A stretch of 37,038 nucleotides of DNA from Planctomyces sp. SH-PL62 (GTDB lineage Bacteria; Planctomycetota; Planctomycetia; Planctomycetales; Planctomycetaceae): NCBI GenBank assembly GCA_945893045.1, contig CAMDEA010000080.1, positions 1-37,038 on the forward strand, in the 5' to 3' direction. Of the stretch, positions 16,002 to 23,955 are shown in pieces. Within the stretch, counting starts at the first letter, position 1. Each line of letters starts with the position of its first letter. Under the pieces are notes generated by a model. It did no database searches. It worked only from the letters and a program-made list of their open reading frames with translations, and was not told where the DNA came from. The translations under genes and the position numbers were made by a program.

Positions 16002-16225
16002 TTCGACCAGTCCCGCGATTCCAGCGGCGGTTGAGAACGCTTTGCCAGGAAGTCGTCCGACAATTCGCGGCAGCCTTCGGCAAACACTTCCCACGGATCG
16101 CGTTCGACCACCAGAAAGCCCTCCGTCGTGCGCTTGAGGAACACTTCGTCCCCTTGCACGCGGAATTCTTTCGGCAACCGAATGGCCTGGCTGCGTCCGT
16201 TCATAAAAACTTTAGCGGTGGTCAT
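15998..16225 (-). CDS. vapB: AbrB/SpoVT-type antitoxin, VapB
   Basis: A 75-residue antitoxin from ATG 16225. Residues 1-45 form the swapped-hairpin DNA-binding domain: TTAKVFMNGRSQAIRLPKEF then GDEVFLKRTTEGFLVVE. The C-terminal tail DPWEVFAEGCRELSDDFLAK is the likely toxin-binding part. It normally neutralises VapC and, with it, represses its own promoter. It is upstream of vapC and overlaps it by 4 bp. Confidence 0.93.
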   Translation of the reverse strand: MTTAKVFMNGRSQAIRLPKEFRVQGDEVFLKRTTEGFLVVERDPWEVFAEGCRELSDDFLAKRSQPPLESRDWSK

Positions 16226-16281
16226 GATGCGATGGTCTATATCAAACGGTCGCTGGCTAGGCAATCAGGAACTTCAAGTTC

Positions 16282-16845
16282 TTAATCGTTGTGCAGCTTC
16301 CGCAGCCGTGCCGAAGTGCGGAGCATCAGTTGAACCCGCTCGAACTCGTTGAGCCATTCTTGGACGACGGCATCGAGCAGTGTTCGCTCCGGCGAGACGA
16401 GACCGGTCGGGCACGCCGCACCGGCGAAGTCGGATGTCATCTGGCGGTACTTCGAGAGCGTCCGGTCGCCGTAGTGGCCGCAGCGAAACCAGTCTTCGCT
16501 GAAGAACATCACGGCCGGAACACGAGCGGCTCCGCAGACCGACATCTCGGCGGCCAATTCCGGGTTCGCGTCACGGTCGAAGAAGCGAATGTCGAGAACG
16601 CTCGACGCCGAGGCGAAGTGGTCGAAGATCGGGCACTGATTGACGCAGTCGCCACACCACGCTCCGGCGAGCACGATCACCGGCATCCTGCGTTTGAAAC
16701 TCGACAGCAGTTGCCCTTGAGCGTCGCTCAACCGCACGTCGGCATGGATTCCCGCCCAACGCCGCTGTTGCTCCGGCGTGCCGTACTGGGCGAGGAAGTC
16801 GTTGTAGGACAAACCGGTTTCAAAAACTTTGGCGTAATCAAGCAT
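16282..16845 (-). CDS. thioredoxin family protein
   Basis: A 187-residue thioredoxin-fold protein from ATG 16845; there is no signal peptide, so it is probably cytoplasmic. The redox site is VIVLAGAWCGDCVNQCP with C64 and C67, and the cis-proline is P110 in ARVPAVMFF. The N-terminal 45 residues (KVFETGLSYNDFLAQYGTPEQ) and the C-terminal tail after residue 150 extend the usual 110-residue fold, like small planctomycete and Bacteroidetes thiol proteins with a WCGDC site. It probably reduces or exchanges disulphides. It is divergent from putA with 131 bp between the starts; no strong Shine-Dalgarno sequence is visible. Confidence 0.9.
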   Translation of the reverse strand: MLDYAKVFETGLSYNDFLAQYGTPEQQRRWAGIHADVRLSDAQGQLLSSFKRRMPVIVLAGAWCGDCVNQCPIFDHFASASSVLDIRFFDRDANPELAAEMSVCGAARVPAVMFFSEDWFRCGHYGDRTLSKYRQMTSDFAGAACPTGLVSPERTLLDAVVQEWLNEFERVQLMLRTSARLRKLHND

Positions 16846-16976
16846 GAAAGACTTTCTTGCGATTCTGGTGTGAGCCGCGACAATCGCCGATCCGGTGATC
16901 GCCGGGCGGGCAGCATTGTGCCGAGTCATTCCAAACGTGTCGAAGCTGGCGGTCAACCTGGGGAGATCCATCGCTC

Positions 16977-19900
16977 GTGGCCAAGAAGAAACCGTCTGCG
17001 TCCGCAACTGCGAAGCCGTCCGTTAAAGCCGAGGTGCTCGGCGATCTGGAAGCTCGTGTCGAAGATGTGACGCAGGAGATCGGCCGCTACCTCTTCGAGC
17101 ATCTGCGTCGCCGCAAAGCCTCGATCTTCGAGAAGCGTTGGTGGGAAGACCGCATCCTGTCGTGGGCGATGGGGGACGAAGCGGTCAAAGTGCAGATGTT
17201 TCGCTTCGTCGATGTGCTGCCGCGGCTCAAGACGCATGCGGCGGTCGCTCGGCATTTGCAGGAATACTTCGAGGAAGTCAGCACGCATTTGCCGGGAGCG
17301 GCGCGGCTGGTGCTGGATTGGGCCGAGCCGAATACGGTGCTCGGCCGAGCGCTGGCGGTGAACGCGCGATCGAATGCGTCTCGCATGGCTCAGCGATTCA
17401 TCGCCGGTTCGACGGTGGACGAGGTTTCCACCGCCGTCGGCAAACTGCGAAAGCAACGCTTCGGGTTCACGCTCGATCTGCTCGGCGAGGCCACGATTTC
17501 GGAAGCGGAATCGGACGCCTATCAGCAGCAGTACCTCAACCTCATCAGCGGGTTGGCGGCTCAAGCCAACGAATGGCCGGAGGATTGTCAGCTCGACAAC
17601 GACCACCTCGGTCCGATTCCGCGAGTCAACGTGTCGTTGAAGCTGTCGGCGTTGTGCAGTCACTTCCGACCGATCGACCCCGTGGGCACGACCAATGAAG
17701 TGCTCTCTCGGCTGCGGCCGATCCTGCGTGCGGCTCGCGAACATGGGGCTTACGTGCATGTCGATATGGAGCAGTTCGCGTTCAAAGATCTGACGCTCGA
17801 CATCTTCCAAATGGTTTTGATGGAGGCCGAGTTCCGTGACTTCGCCGACGTCGGCATCGTGATTCAAGCGTACTTGCCGGACGCCGAGCGTGATCTGCAG
17901 CGACTGCTGAAATGGTCGAAGAAGCGCGGCACGCCGGTCACGGTGCGGCTCGTGAAGGGAGCGTATTGGGATTACGAAACGGTCTCAGCCGGGCTGCACG
18001 GTTGGCCGGTGCCGGTCTTCCAGGAGAAGTGGCAGTCGGATGCGAACTTTGAAAAGCTCGCGCGGTTGTTGATGGAAAACTATTCGTTGCTGCGACCCGC
18101 GTTGGCGAGTCACAACTTGCGGAGTCTCGCGAACGGCATCGCGTGGGCGAGACAGCTCAAGGTGCCGATCGGAGCGTTTGAAATTCAGATGCTCTATGGC
18201 ATGGCTGCCGAGCAAGCGCAGCTCTTCGCCGAGATGGGGCATCGCGTCCGCATCTACACGCCGTTTGGCGAATTGATTCCCGGCATGGCGTACCTCGTAC
18301 GCCGTTTGCTGGAGAACACCAGCAACGATTCGTTCCTGCGACACAGCCTCGCGGAGAACGTCACCGTCGAAGATTTGTTTGCCGTTCCCTCCCCGCGTCT
18401 GAGCGGCACGGCGCTAGCCGCCGGTAATTCGCCAGACAACGTCGATCCCGAATCACCGGTGGCTAGCACCAAACCGCTCAGAGTTGATCAGCCGGAACGC
18501 GCTAGCGTCCGATTCGGAAACAAGAACACCGACCAACCGGACGCTAGCGCGTTCCGGCTCATTACCGAACCTCGCCAGGATGCCCTCATGTTCCGCAACG
18601 AACCTCCCACTGACTTCAGCCAAGCTGCCAACCGCAAGGCGTTTCAAGAAGCGCTCGACGATGTCAAAAGCCAGTTCGGCAACGAATACCCGCTGGTCAT
18701 CAACGGTCGAGTCGTCGAAACGAAAGGGGCGATCGTTTCGATCAGCCCGTCGCATCGCGGCGTGAATGTTGGCAAGGTCTCGTCAGCGACGAAACTCGAT
18801 GCCGAAAACGCCATCGCCGCCGCGAAGGCCGCATTTCCAGGCTGGTCTCGGGTTGAACCGAAGTATCGGGCCGAGCACCTCAACATCATCGCCAAGCAAC
18901 TGAGCGATCAGCGGTTTGAACTCGCCGCTTGGATCGTCCACGAAGTGGGCAAATCGTGGGAGGATGCCGACGGCGACGTCGCCGAAGCGATCGACTTCTG
19001 CCGCTTCTACGCCGAGCAAATGCTGGCGATGTCGCAACCGCAGCGAGTTGATCTGGCGGGCGAAGAAAACGAATTCCATTACCGCCCGCGGGGCGTGGTC
19101 GCGGTGATCGCGCCGTGGAATTTCCCGCTGGCGATTCTGTCCGGCATGACCGTCGCCGCACTGGCGATGGGTAACACCGTCGTCATCAAACCGGCCGAGC
19201 AATCCTCCGTCGTCGCCGCGAAGTTCATGGACATCCTGATGGAGTCCGGCTTGCCCGACGGCGTCGTCAACTTCCTGCCCGGCATCGGCGAAGAGATCGG
19301 CCCGACGCTCGTGCAAAGCCCCAATGTCGATGTCATCGCCTTCACCGGCTCGCGTGCGGTCGGTCTCGAAATCAACAAAGCCGCGGCCGCGATTGACCTG
19401 CACCAGCACGGCGTCAAACGAGTCATCGCCGAGATGGGTGGCAAGAACGCGATCATCGTCGATGACGATGCGGACCTCGACGAAGCGGTGCTCGGCGTCG
19501 TGCAATCCGCGTTCGGCTACGCCGGCCAGAAGTGCTCGGCCTGTTCGCGAGCAATCGTGCTCGCCGGCGCGTACGATCAATTCCTCGAACGCCTAGTCGG
19601 TGCGGTCCACAGTTTGAAGCTTGGACCGGCCGAAGACCCCAGCACATTCGTGCCGCCAGTCATCGACTCCAACGCCTGCGAGCGCATCGCCGAATACATT
19701 GAACTCGGCAAGCTGCAACACTTGGTGGCGGTTGCGAGCGACGTGCCGCCGAAGCTCGCGAAGGAAGGGCACTACGTTGCACCGCATGTCTTTGCCGATG
19801 TGCCGGCCGATTCGCGTCTCGCTCAAGAGGAGATCTTTGGTCCGGTGCTGTGCGTCCTCAAAGCGAAGAATCTCGACGAGGCGTTCATGCTCGCCAACGG

Positions 19901-20168
19901 CACCGACTACGCCCTGACCGGCGGCCTCTACAGCCGAAGTCCGCAGAACCTCGCGCGCGCCCGCCGTGAGTTCCAAGTCGGCAACCTGTACCTCAACCGC
20001 CCAATCACGGGAGCGTTGGTCAATCGCCAACCGTTCGGGGGCTTCAAACTCAGCGGCACCGGGACGAAGGCCGGTGGAGCCGATTACCTGATGCAATTCG
20101 TCGTGCCGATCAGCGTCACGGAGAACACGCTGCGACGCGGGTTCGCTCCGAAGTCGGATAAGACCTGA
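16977..20168 (+). CDS. putA: bifunctional proline dehydrogenase / L-glutamate gamma-semialdehyde dehydrogenase
   Basis: The 1063-residue enzyme oxidises proline to glutamate in two steps. It begins at GTG 16977 with GGGAG 11 nt upstream. Residues about 130-460 are the FAD-binding PRODH barrel: VRLVKGAYWDYE, FEIQMLYGMA and FGELIPGMAYLVRRLLENTS. Residues about 555-1055 are the NAD-dependent aldehyde dehydrogenase: IAPWNFPLAI, FTGSRAVGLEI, E819 in AEMGGKNA and the catalytic C853 in GYAGQKCSACSR. There is no N-terminal DNA-binding domain, so it is not a PutA repressor. Residues about 475-530, the linker between domains, are encoded by two palindromic repeat elements, so the linker is longer than needed. 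It ends at a bidirectional hairpin. Confidence 0.96.
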   Translation: MAKKKPSASATAKPSVKAEVLGDLEARVEDVTQEIGRYLFEHLRRRKASIFEKRWWEDRILSWAMGDEAVKVQMFRFVDVLPRLKTHAAVARHLQEYFEEVSTHLPGAARLVLDWAEPNTVLGRALAVNARSNASRMAQRFIAGSTVDEVSTAVGKLRKQRFGFTLDLLGEATISEAESDAYQQQYLNLISGLAAQANEWPEDCQLDNDHLGPIPRVNVSLKLSALCSHFRPIDPVGTTNEVLSRLRPILRAAREHGAYVHVDMEQFAFKDLTLDIFQMVLMEAEFRDFADVGIVIQAYLPDAERDLQRLLKWSKKRGTPVTVRLVKGAYWDYETVSAGLHGWPVPVFQEKWQSDANFEKLARLLMENYSLLRPALASHNLRSLANGIAWARQLKVPIGAFEIQMLYGMAAEQAQLFAEMGHRVRIYTPFGELIPGMAYLVRRLLENTSNDSFLRHSLAENVTVEDLFAVPSPRLSGTALAAGNSPDNVDPESPVASTKPLRVDQPERASVRFGNKNTDQPDASAFRLITEPRQDALMFRNEPPTDFSQAANRKAFQEALDDVKSQFGNEYPLVINGRVVETKGAIVSISPSHRGVNVGKVSSATKLDAENAIAAAKAAFPGWSRVEPKYRAEHLNIIAKQLSDQRFELAAWIVHEVGKSWEDADGDVAEAIDFCRFYAEQMLAMSQPQRVDLAGEENEFHYRPRGVVAVIAPWNFPLAILSGMTVAALAMGNTVVIKPAEQSSVVAAKFMDILMESGLPDGVVNFLPGIGEEIGPTLVQSPNVDVIAFTGSRAVGLEINKAAAAIDLHQHGVKRVIAEMGGKNAIIVDDDADLDEAVLGVVQSAFGYAGQKCSACSRAIVLAGAYDQFLERLVGAVHSLKLGPAEDPSTFVPPVIDSNACERIAEYIELGKLQHLVAVASDVPPKLAKEGHYVAPHVFADVPADSRLAQEEIFGPVLCVLKAKNLDEAFMLANGTDYALTGGLYSRSPQNLARARREFQVGNLYLNRPITGALVNRQPFGGFKLSGTGTKAGGADYLMQFVVPISVTENTLRRGFAPKSDKT
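18399..18481. repeat. palindromic element, second copy of the 13024 family, in frame in putA
   Basis: The left arm 18399-18428 equals the 13024 arm nearly base for base; the right arm 18454-18481 is a more diverged reverse complement. It encodes LSGTALAAGNSPDNVDPESP and then VASTKPL at about residues 475-502 of PutA, in the same frame as the copy in the TPR gene. Confidence 0.88.
18490..18559. repeat. palindromic element with perfect 22-bp arms, in frame in putA
   Basis: The arms 18490-18511 (AGCCGGAACGCGCTAGCGTC...) and 18538-18559 are exact reverse complements over 22 bp around a 26-bp core. It gives PERASVRFGNKNTDQPDASA at about residues 505-528. It lies only 8 bp after the preceding element, and both contain a GCTAGC core. 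Confidence 0.92.
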
Positions 20169-20247
20169 TTTTAGCTTTATCTTAAACGACGAGAGCGATG
20201 GCAGTGAGTTCGGGAATGGGAGCGGGTAAGTCTGGCGCTGGCGGCTG

Positions 20248-20312
20248 CGCACACGGATGCGAGAGGCACACACGGATGAATGAGTCGATCCGTCTTCCGA
20301 CATCCGTGTGCG
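20248..20312. repeat. inverted and direct copies of GCACACGGATG
   Basis: CGCACACGGATG at 20248-20259 and its exact reverse complement at 20301-20312 form 12-bp arms. A direct copy, GCACACACGGATG, follows at 20267-20279, and another, GGCACACGGATCA, ends at 20430 where it forms the stop codon of the next gene. This is the main content of the 259-bp convergent gap 20169-20427 together with the hairpin at 20339. Confidence 0.7.
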
Positions 20313-20338
20313 AAGTGAATCGCGTCCACAAAAGAAAA

Positions 20339-20384
20339 GAGACGACGAACGCTCGGAAGCATTCGACGTCTCATAGGATTTTTC
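20339..20384. terminator. bidirectional Rho-independent terminator between putA and the M50-HlyD gene
   Basis: A 14-bp stem with two mismatches (GAGACGACGAACGC at 20339-20352, loop TCGGAA, GCATTCGACGTCTC at 20359-20372) is followed by ATTTTT on the plus strand and preceded by AAAAGAAAA, which gives a T-rich tract on the minus strand. It therefore fits both converging genes. Its core resembles the hairpin at 35011-35050. Confidence 0.7.
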
Positions 20385-20427
20385 GCGCGGCTGTTTCGGC
20401 TCCGACCTAATTGGGCAGGCACACGGA

Positions 20428-22662
20428 TCACAGACGGAAGTGGAATGTCGTCTTGATGTATCGCCAGATCCAATCCCAGGTCGAGCGTTTACCGATGTGG
20501 AAGCGGGCGCGGCCACGCATTCCTGAACGTAGCAGCGGGATGTCTTCATCGAGCACGACGGTTGTTTGATAGGCAGCGCTGACCAGCCGCTCGCGGCCTT
20601 GGTCGTCGCTGGTGGTGGGGACTTCGCCGCCGAGCTTGTTCGACAGCAGTTGCGGCACGAATTGCAAATCGCGGTCGGAGATCTTCTCGACCTTGCCGAT
20701 GTAAATTTTATCGGGCAGGTGGTCGGCCTTCAGTTGGACCTCGTCGCCGACTTTGATGTCGTTGCGGTCCGCTTGATCGACTAGCAGCGTGGCTTGGAAT
20801 TTGTTGTCGGGAGCGATGCTGCACACGTGAGTGCGCTCTTCCAGAAAGCTGTCGCGGTTCTTCTCGGCGAGCGGCGTGCCATTCCATGCAGCGAGCTGCA
20901 CACGGGTAGCGTCCGCCTTCGGTTCCGGCGTGGCCGGTGGTGCGACGACCAAGCCGCCGCACGGCGCGATAATCCGTAACTGCGCCAGTTGGTGTTCGTA
21001 CTCGGCCTGTTGTTCATTGACCGATTGCAGCTTTTGCTGGGCGATCTTCAACTCGGCCTGCGAGTCCGTGGCCTGATGCACCTTGATCTCCTCCAAGATC
21101 ACCCGGCGTTGGACCTGCATCTCGCGTTTCTTGTCTTCCTTCTCAGGATTTTCGAGATCGACAATCGGGCCACCCTCTTGGACGTATTGGCCTTCCGCGA
21201 CGTATTGCTCGCGCAGGAAGCCGGGAGTGGTCGAGTAGACGTGCTGCACCTCGTGCGGTTCGACGATGTACATGGCGTCGAAGTGCCACGGGACCGGCAC
21301 GAACAAGCCCACGCCGAGAACTGTCAACAGCAACGTGGAACTCGCGATCATTTTGGGGCGGCTCATGGGTTCGATCCTGGGAGCAGTGATGATTTGGTAA
21401 AGGTTGAAGAAGAAGGAGTAAATGATTCCGGAAAACGAGCAGATCGCCAGCGTGATGCCGAGACTTTGTAGTTCATACGGTTTCAGAACGGTGTAGAAAA
21501 AGGTCAGAATCGCGACCATCACGAAGATGCGGTAGATGTTGGCCGTGACCGCGAAGACGATGAACCAGAATTTGCCGGTCTCCGGCATGAACGGGTCGGG
21601 CCGAGCTTCGATCCCAAGGCAATACCACGCGAAGCTTTCACGCATCAGCTTGTCGGCCTTGGGACGCAGATTGGGGATTTCCAGGAAGTCCGCCAGCATG
21701 TAGTAGCCGTCGAATCGCATCAGCGGATTCGCGTTGAAGATGACCGTCGTGATCGACGTCACAAAGAAAATGTTGAGGCACAAGTGGTGCATCAATCCGG
21801 TCTCGGTGTAGGCCCAGAAGAAGATCGCGAAGCCGGAGATGATCGCCTCGATATACATGCCGGCCGCGCCGATCATGATCCGCTTCCACTTGTTCTTCAG
21901 CGTCCAACTGTCGGAAACGTCGCAATACAGGCAGGGGCTGAAGCAGAGCAGCATGACCCCCATTTCGTGACATTCGCCGCCGTAGACTTTACAGCTCAGC
22001 CCGTGGCCGAACTCGTGGCAGATTTTGCAGGCGGCCAGCGTGACCCACAGATACATCAGATTGGGCCAGCCGAAGAACTGCTGGAACTCAGGAATCTGAG
22101 CGGTGAAGTCGCTGAACCGCGTTCCCAGCATGATCCAGGACGCGATGCAGAACAGCGTCATCGTGATCAAGCCCCAGGGCTTGAACAGCCAGCCGGCGAT
22201 TGGATTCAAAAACGTCAGCGCACCTTCCGGATCCCAACCGGGCAGCCTCAAATACAGCAAGCTGCGCAGCGTCTGCCAGACTTTCTTGCGGAAGTTGTCT
22301 TTCTTCTGCTTGAGCAGCGCAGCTCCCTGGCCCATGCGGTTGCTGTGGACCAAACCTTTCTCGTGAAGATCGGTGATGAGGTGCTGAATGTCGCTGAGTT
22401 GCAACCGCACGGTCGGCAGGATGCGCAGCAATTCGTCGCGAACCTCTTCCAGGCTGCGTTTGCCGTCGAGCAAGAAGAGAACTTCGTATTGCTCGGTTTG
22501 CAGACGGTAGTACTTCAGCCCGACCGGTTCTTTGATGACCCAGTAGGCGACCCCTTGATAATCAATGCGTTCAATGACCAGATCGGCCCGAGCCTGAAGG
22601 GGAATCGGCCGTCGATTGGACGGGGTCAACGCGGATTGAGCGGGGTTTCCAGCAATCGACAT
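20428..22662 (-). CDS. M50 (site-2 protease-like) membrane protein fused to a HlyD-like arm
   Basis: This 744-residue inner-membrane protein has three parts. Residues about 25-105 resemble a PqqD-like winged helix (YWVIKEPVGLKYYRLQTEQY, KRSLEEVRDELLRILP). Residues about 150-450 are transmembrane helices with the zinc motif HEFGH at H216-H220 and the second motif NANPLMRFDGYYML with D318, as in site-2 proteases. Residues about 465-744 form a periplasmic HlyD-like half-lipoyl and coiled-coil arm (AEGQYVQEGGPIVDLENPEK, long charged helix). Such fusions accompany efflux or peptide-export systems. Whether it cleaves proteins is not known. It follows the RND-type fusion protein gene on the same strand; its stop is made by a repeat motif. 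Confidence 0.9.
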   Translation of the reverse strand: MSIAGNPAQSALTPSNRRPIPLQARADLVIERIDYQGVAYWVIKEPVGLKYYRLQTEQYEVLFLLDGKRSLEEVRDELLRILPTVRLQLSDIQHLITDLHEKGLVHSNRMGQGAALLKQKKDNFRKKVWQTLRSLLYLRLPGWDPEGALTFLNPIAGWLFKPWGLITMTLFCIASWIMLGTRFSDFTAQIPEFQQFFGWPNLMYLWVTLAACKICHEFGHGLSCKVYGGECHEMGVMLLCFSPCLYCDVSDSWTLKNKWKRIMIGAAGMYIEAIISGFAIFFWAYTETGLMHHLCLNIFFVTSITTVIFNANPLMRFDGYYMLADFLEIPNLRPKADKLMRESFAWYCLGIEARPDPFMPETGKFWFIVFAVTANIYRIFVMVAILTFFYTVLKPYELQSLGITLAICSFSGIIYSFFFNLYQIITAPRIEPMSRPKMIASSTLLLTVLGVGLFVPVPWHFDAMYIVEPHEVQHVYSTTPGFLREQYVAEGQYVQEGGPIVDLENPEKEDKKREMQVQRRVILEEIKVHQATDSQAELKIAQQKLQSVNEQQAEYEHQLAQLRIIAPCGGLVVAPPATPEPKADATRVQLAAWNGTPLAEKNRDSFLEERTHVCSIAPDNKFQATLLVDQADRNDIKVGDEVQLKADHLPDKIYIGKVEKISDRDLQFVPQLLSNKLGGEVPTTSDDQGRERLVSAAYQTTVVLDEDIPLLRSGMRGRARFHIGKRSTWDWIWRYIKTTFHFRL

Positions 22663-22693
22663 GGGTGGGCTTTGTGATAGTTCGTGAAGGGAC

Positions 22694-22789
22694 TAACCCG
22701 AAACGTCAGCGAGGGCGGACGCTCCAAGCCACGGTGATCCAGTGATCGCAATTCAGCAAAGCGTTCGCCCTCGCTGACGCTGCGGGTTA
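22694..22789. repeat. palindromic element TAACCCG, supplies a stop codon
   Basis: The 30-bp arms 22694-22723 and 22760-22789 are inverted with about four mismatches; both contain CGTCAGCGAGGGCG or its complement. The last three bases, 22787-22789, are the TAA of the membrane fusion protein gene. The element fills most of the 124-bp gap to the M50-HlyD gene. Confidence 0.88.
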
Positions 22790-23824
22790 CTTGGTTGCGC
22801 TGGCGGGGCTAATGCCGGACGGGCCGACTTTCGACGCGGCTTTCTTGGTGATGGCACCACCATCTTTGCGGCCATGGCGGATGGTCATCTTGGCGTACAA
22901 GCCTTCGATCAAGCGTGCGCCGGGATTCTGCACCTCGGCCCACACGCGAGCACCGTGAGTCACCGGGCTGACCGTCTTGTCGATGAAGTACACCTTGCCC
23001 TCGAAGATTTCTTTTTCGATTTCCAAGTCCTTGTCCGGAATGTCGAGCTGCACTTCCACCGGATCGCCCTTTCGAACGCTATAAAAATCCTCGATCGGCA
23101 AGTACCCCTCGACCCTGACCGAGCGGGTGCTGATGAGTTCCAGGATCGGCGTACCTTGAGTGACCGCCTCCCCTTTGTGCTTGAGCACCTTGCGCACCTC
23201 ACCGTCAAACGGAGCTTCGATCTTGTAGGTCTTCAACTCGGCGGCAGCCTTTTCCATTTCCAGTTTGGCCACGGCCTGTTCGTGCTCGGCCTGCTCCCCT
23301 TGCAGGAGGCCCTTCTCGAAATTCAGCTTCGCGCGTTCAACCTCAGTCGAAGGAATTGATCCGGGAACTCTGCGGTTGCTTTCCAGCATCTTCTTCCATT
23401 CCGCCTCGGCAACGGCGGCGGACTTTTCGGCGAAGCGCTTGTTGACGTCGTTCTCCGCCTTCTGCTTGGTGACATTAAAGATGGCGACCGCGATTTCGTC
23501 CTTCAAAAAAACAATCTCTTGGTCCTTGCGGACGATGTCCCCTTCCTTCGGTTCGACATGCGCGATCAGCCCCGGCCGGTCGCTGGCCAGCACCACGCTG
23601 TATTGCAACTTGACCGAGCACTTCGGCAACGTCACCGCACCGGGTTCGCGAGTCACCTGCTCGGCCGGTTCCGTGTCATCGAGGCTCGGTGCCGCATTCG
23701 ATCGGGGACGGGGATTCTGTGAAGAAGTCTGCCACGCCTGAGTGAGATTGTTCCCAGCGACGAGCAAACCGGCCGACAGGCCCGCGACCGTCAGACAAAA
23801 CAACTTGGAGGGGGAAAACCGCAT
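22787..23824 (-). CDS. efflux RND transporter periplasmic adaptor (HlyD/AcrA family)
   Basis: A 345-residue membrane fusion protein from ATG 23824, with AAGGAG 6 nt upstream; the longer open frame is not needed. Residues 1-30 are a signal peptide (LFCLTVAGLSAGLLVAGNNL). Next come half a lipoyl domain (HVEPKEGDIVRKDQEIVFLK), a coiled-coil hairpin rich in A/E/K (residues about 105-200), the second lipoyl half (IEAPFDGEVRKVLKHKGEAV) and a beta-barrel (VRVEGYLPIEDFYSVRKGD). Such adaptors link an inner-membrane pump to an outer-membrane channel. No RND pump or TolC gene is visible here; the neighbour is the M50-HlyD protein, so they probably work together. The C-terminal tail is unusually Lys/Gly/Ser-rich. 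Confidence 0.92.
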   Translation of the reverse strand: MRFSPSKLFCLTVAGLSAGLLVAGNNLTQAWQTSSQNPRPRSNAAPSLDDTEPAEQVTREPGAVTLPKCSVKLQYSVVLASDRPGLIAHVEPKEGDIVRKDQEIVFLKDEIAVAIFNVTKQKAENDVNKRFAEKSAAVAEAEWKKMLESNRRVPGSIPSTEVERAKLNFEKGLLQGEQAEHEQAVAKLEMEKAAAELKTYKIEAPFDGEVRKVLKHKGEAVTQGTPILELISTRSVRVEGYLPIEDFYSVRKGDPVEVQLDIPDKDLEIEKEIFEGKVYFIDKTVSPVTHGARVWAEVQNPGARLIEGLYAKMTIRHGRKDGGAITKKAASKVGPSGISPASATK

Positions 23825-23955
23825 GGGAAACTCCTTCAGACCCGTGATGTCGAGAGGTTCATTGAATGGCACAACGGTCGCAGTCTAGCCGTGTCCCCGA
23901 AACGTGGGAACGCGAGGTTTTCAGCCCCGCTCGCCTGCACGCATCACGTGCCGGC

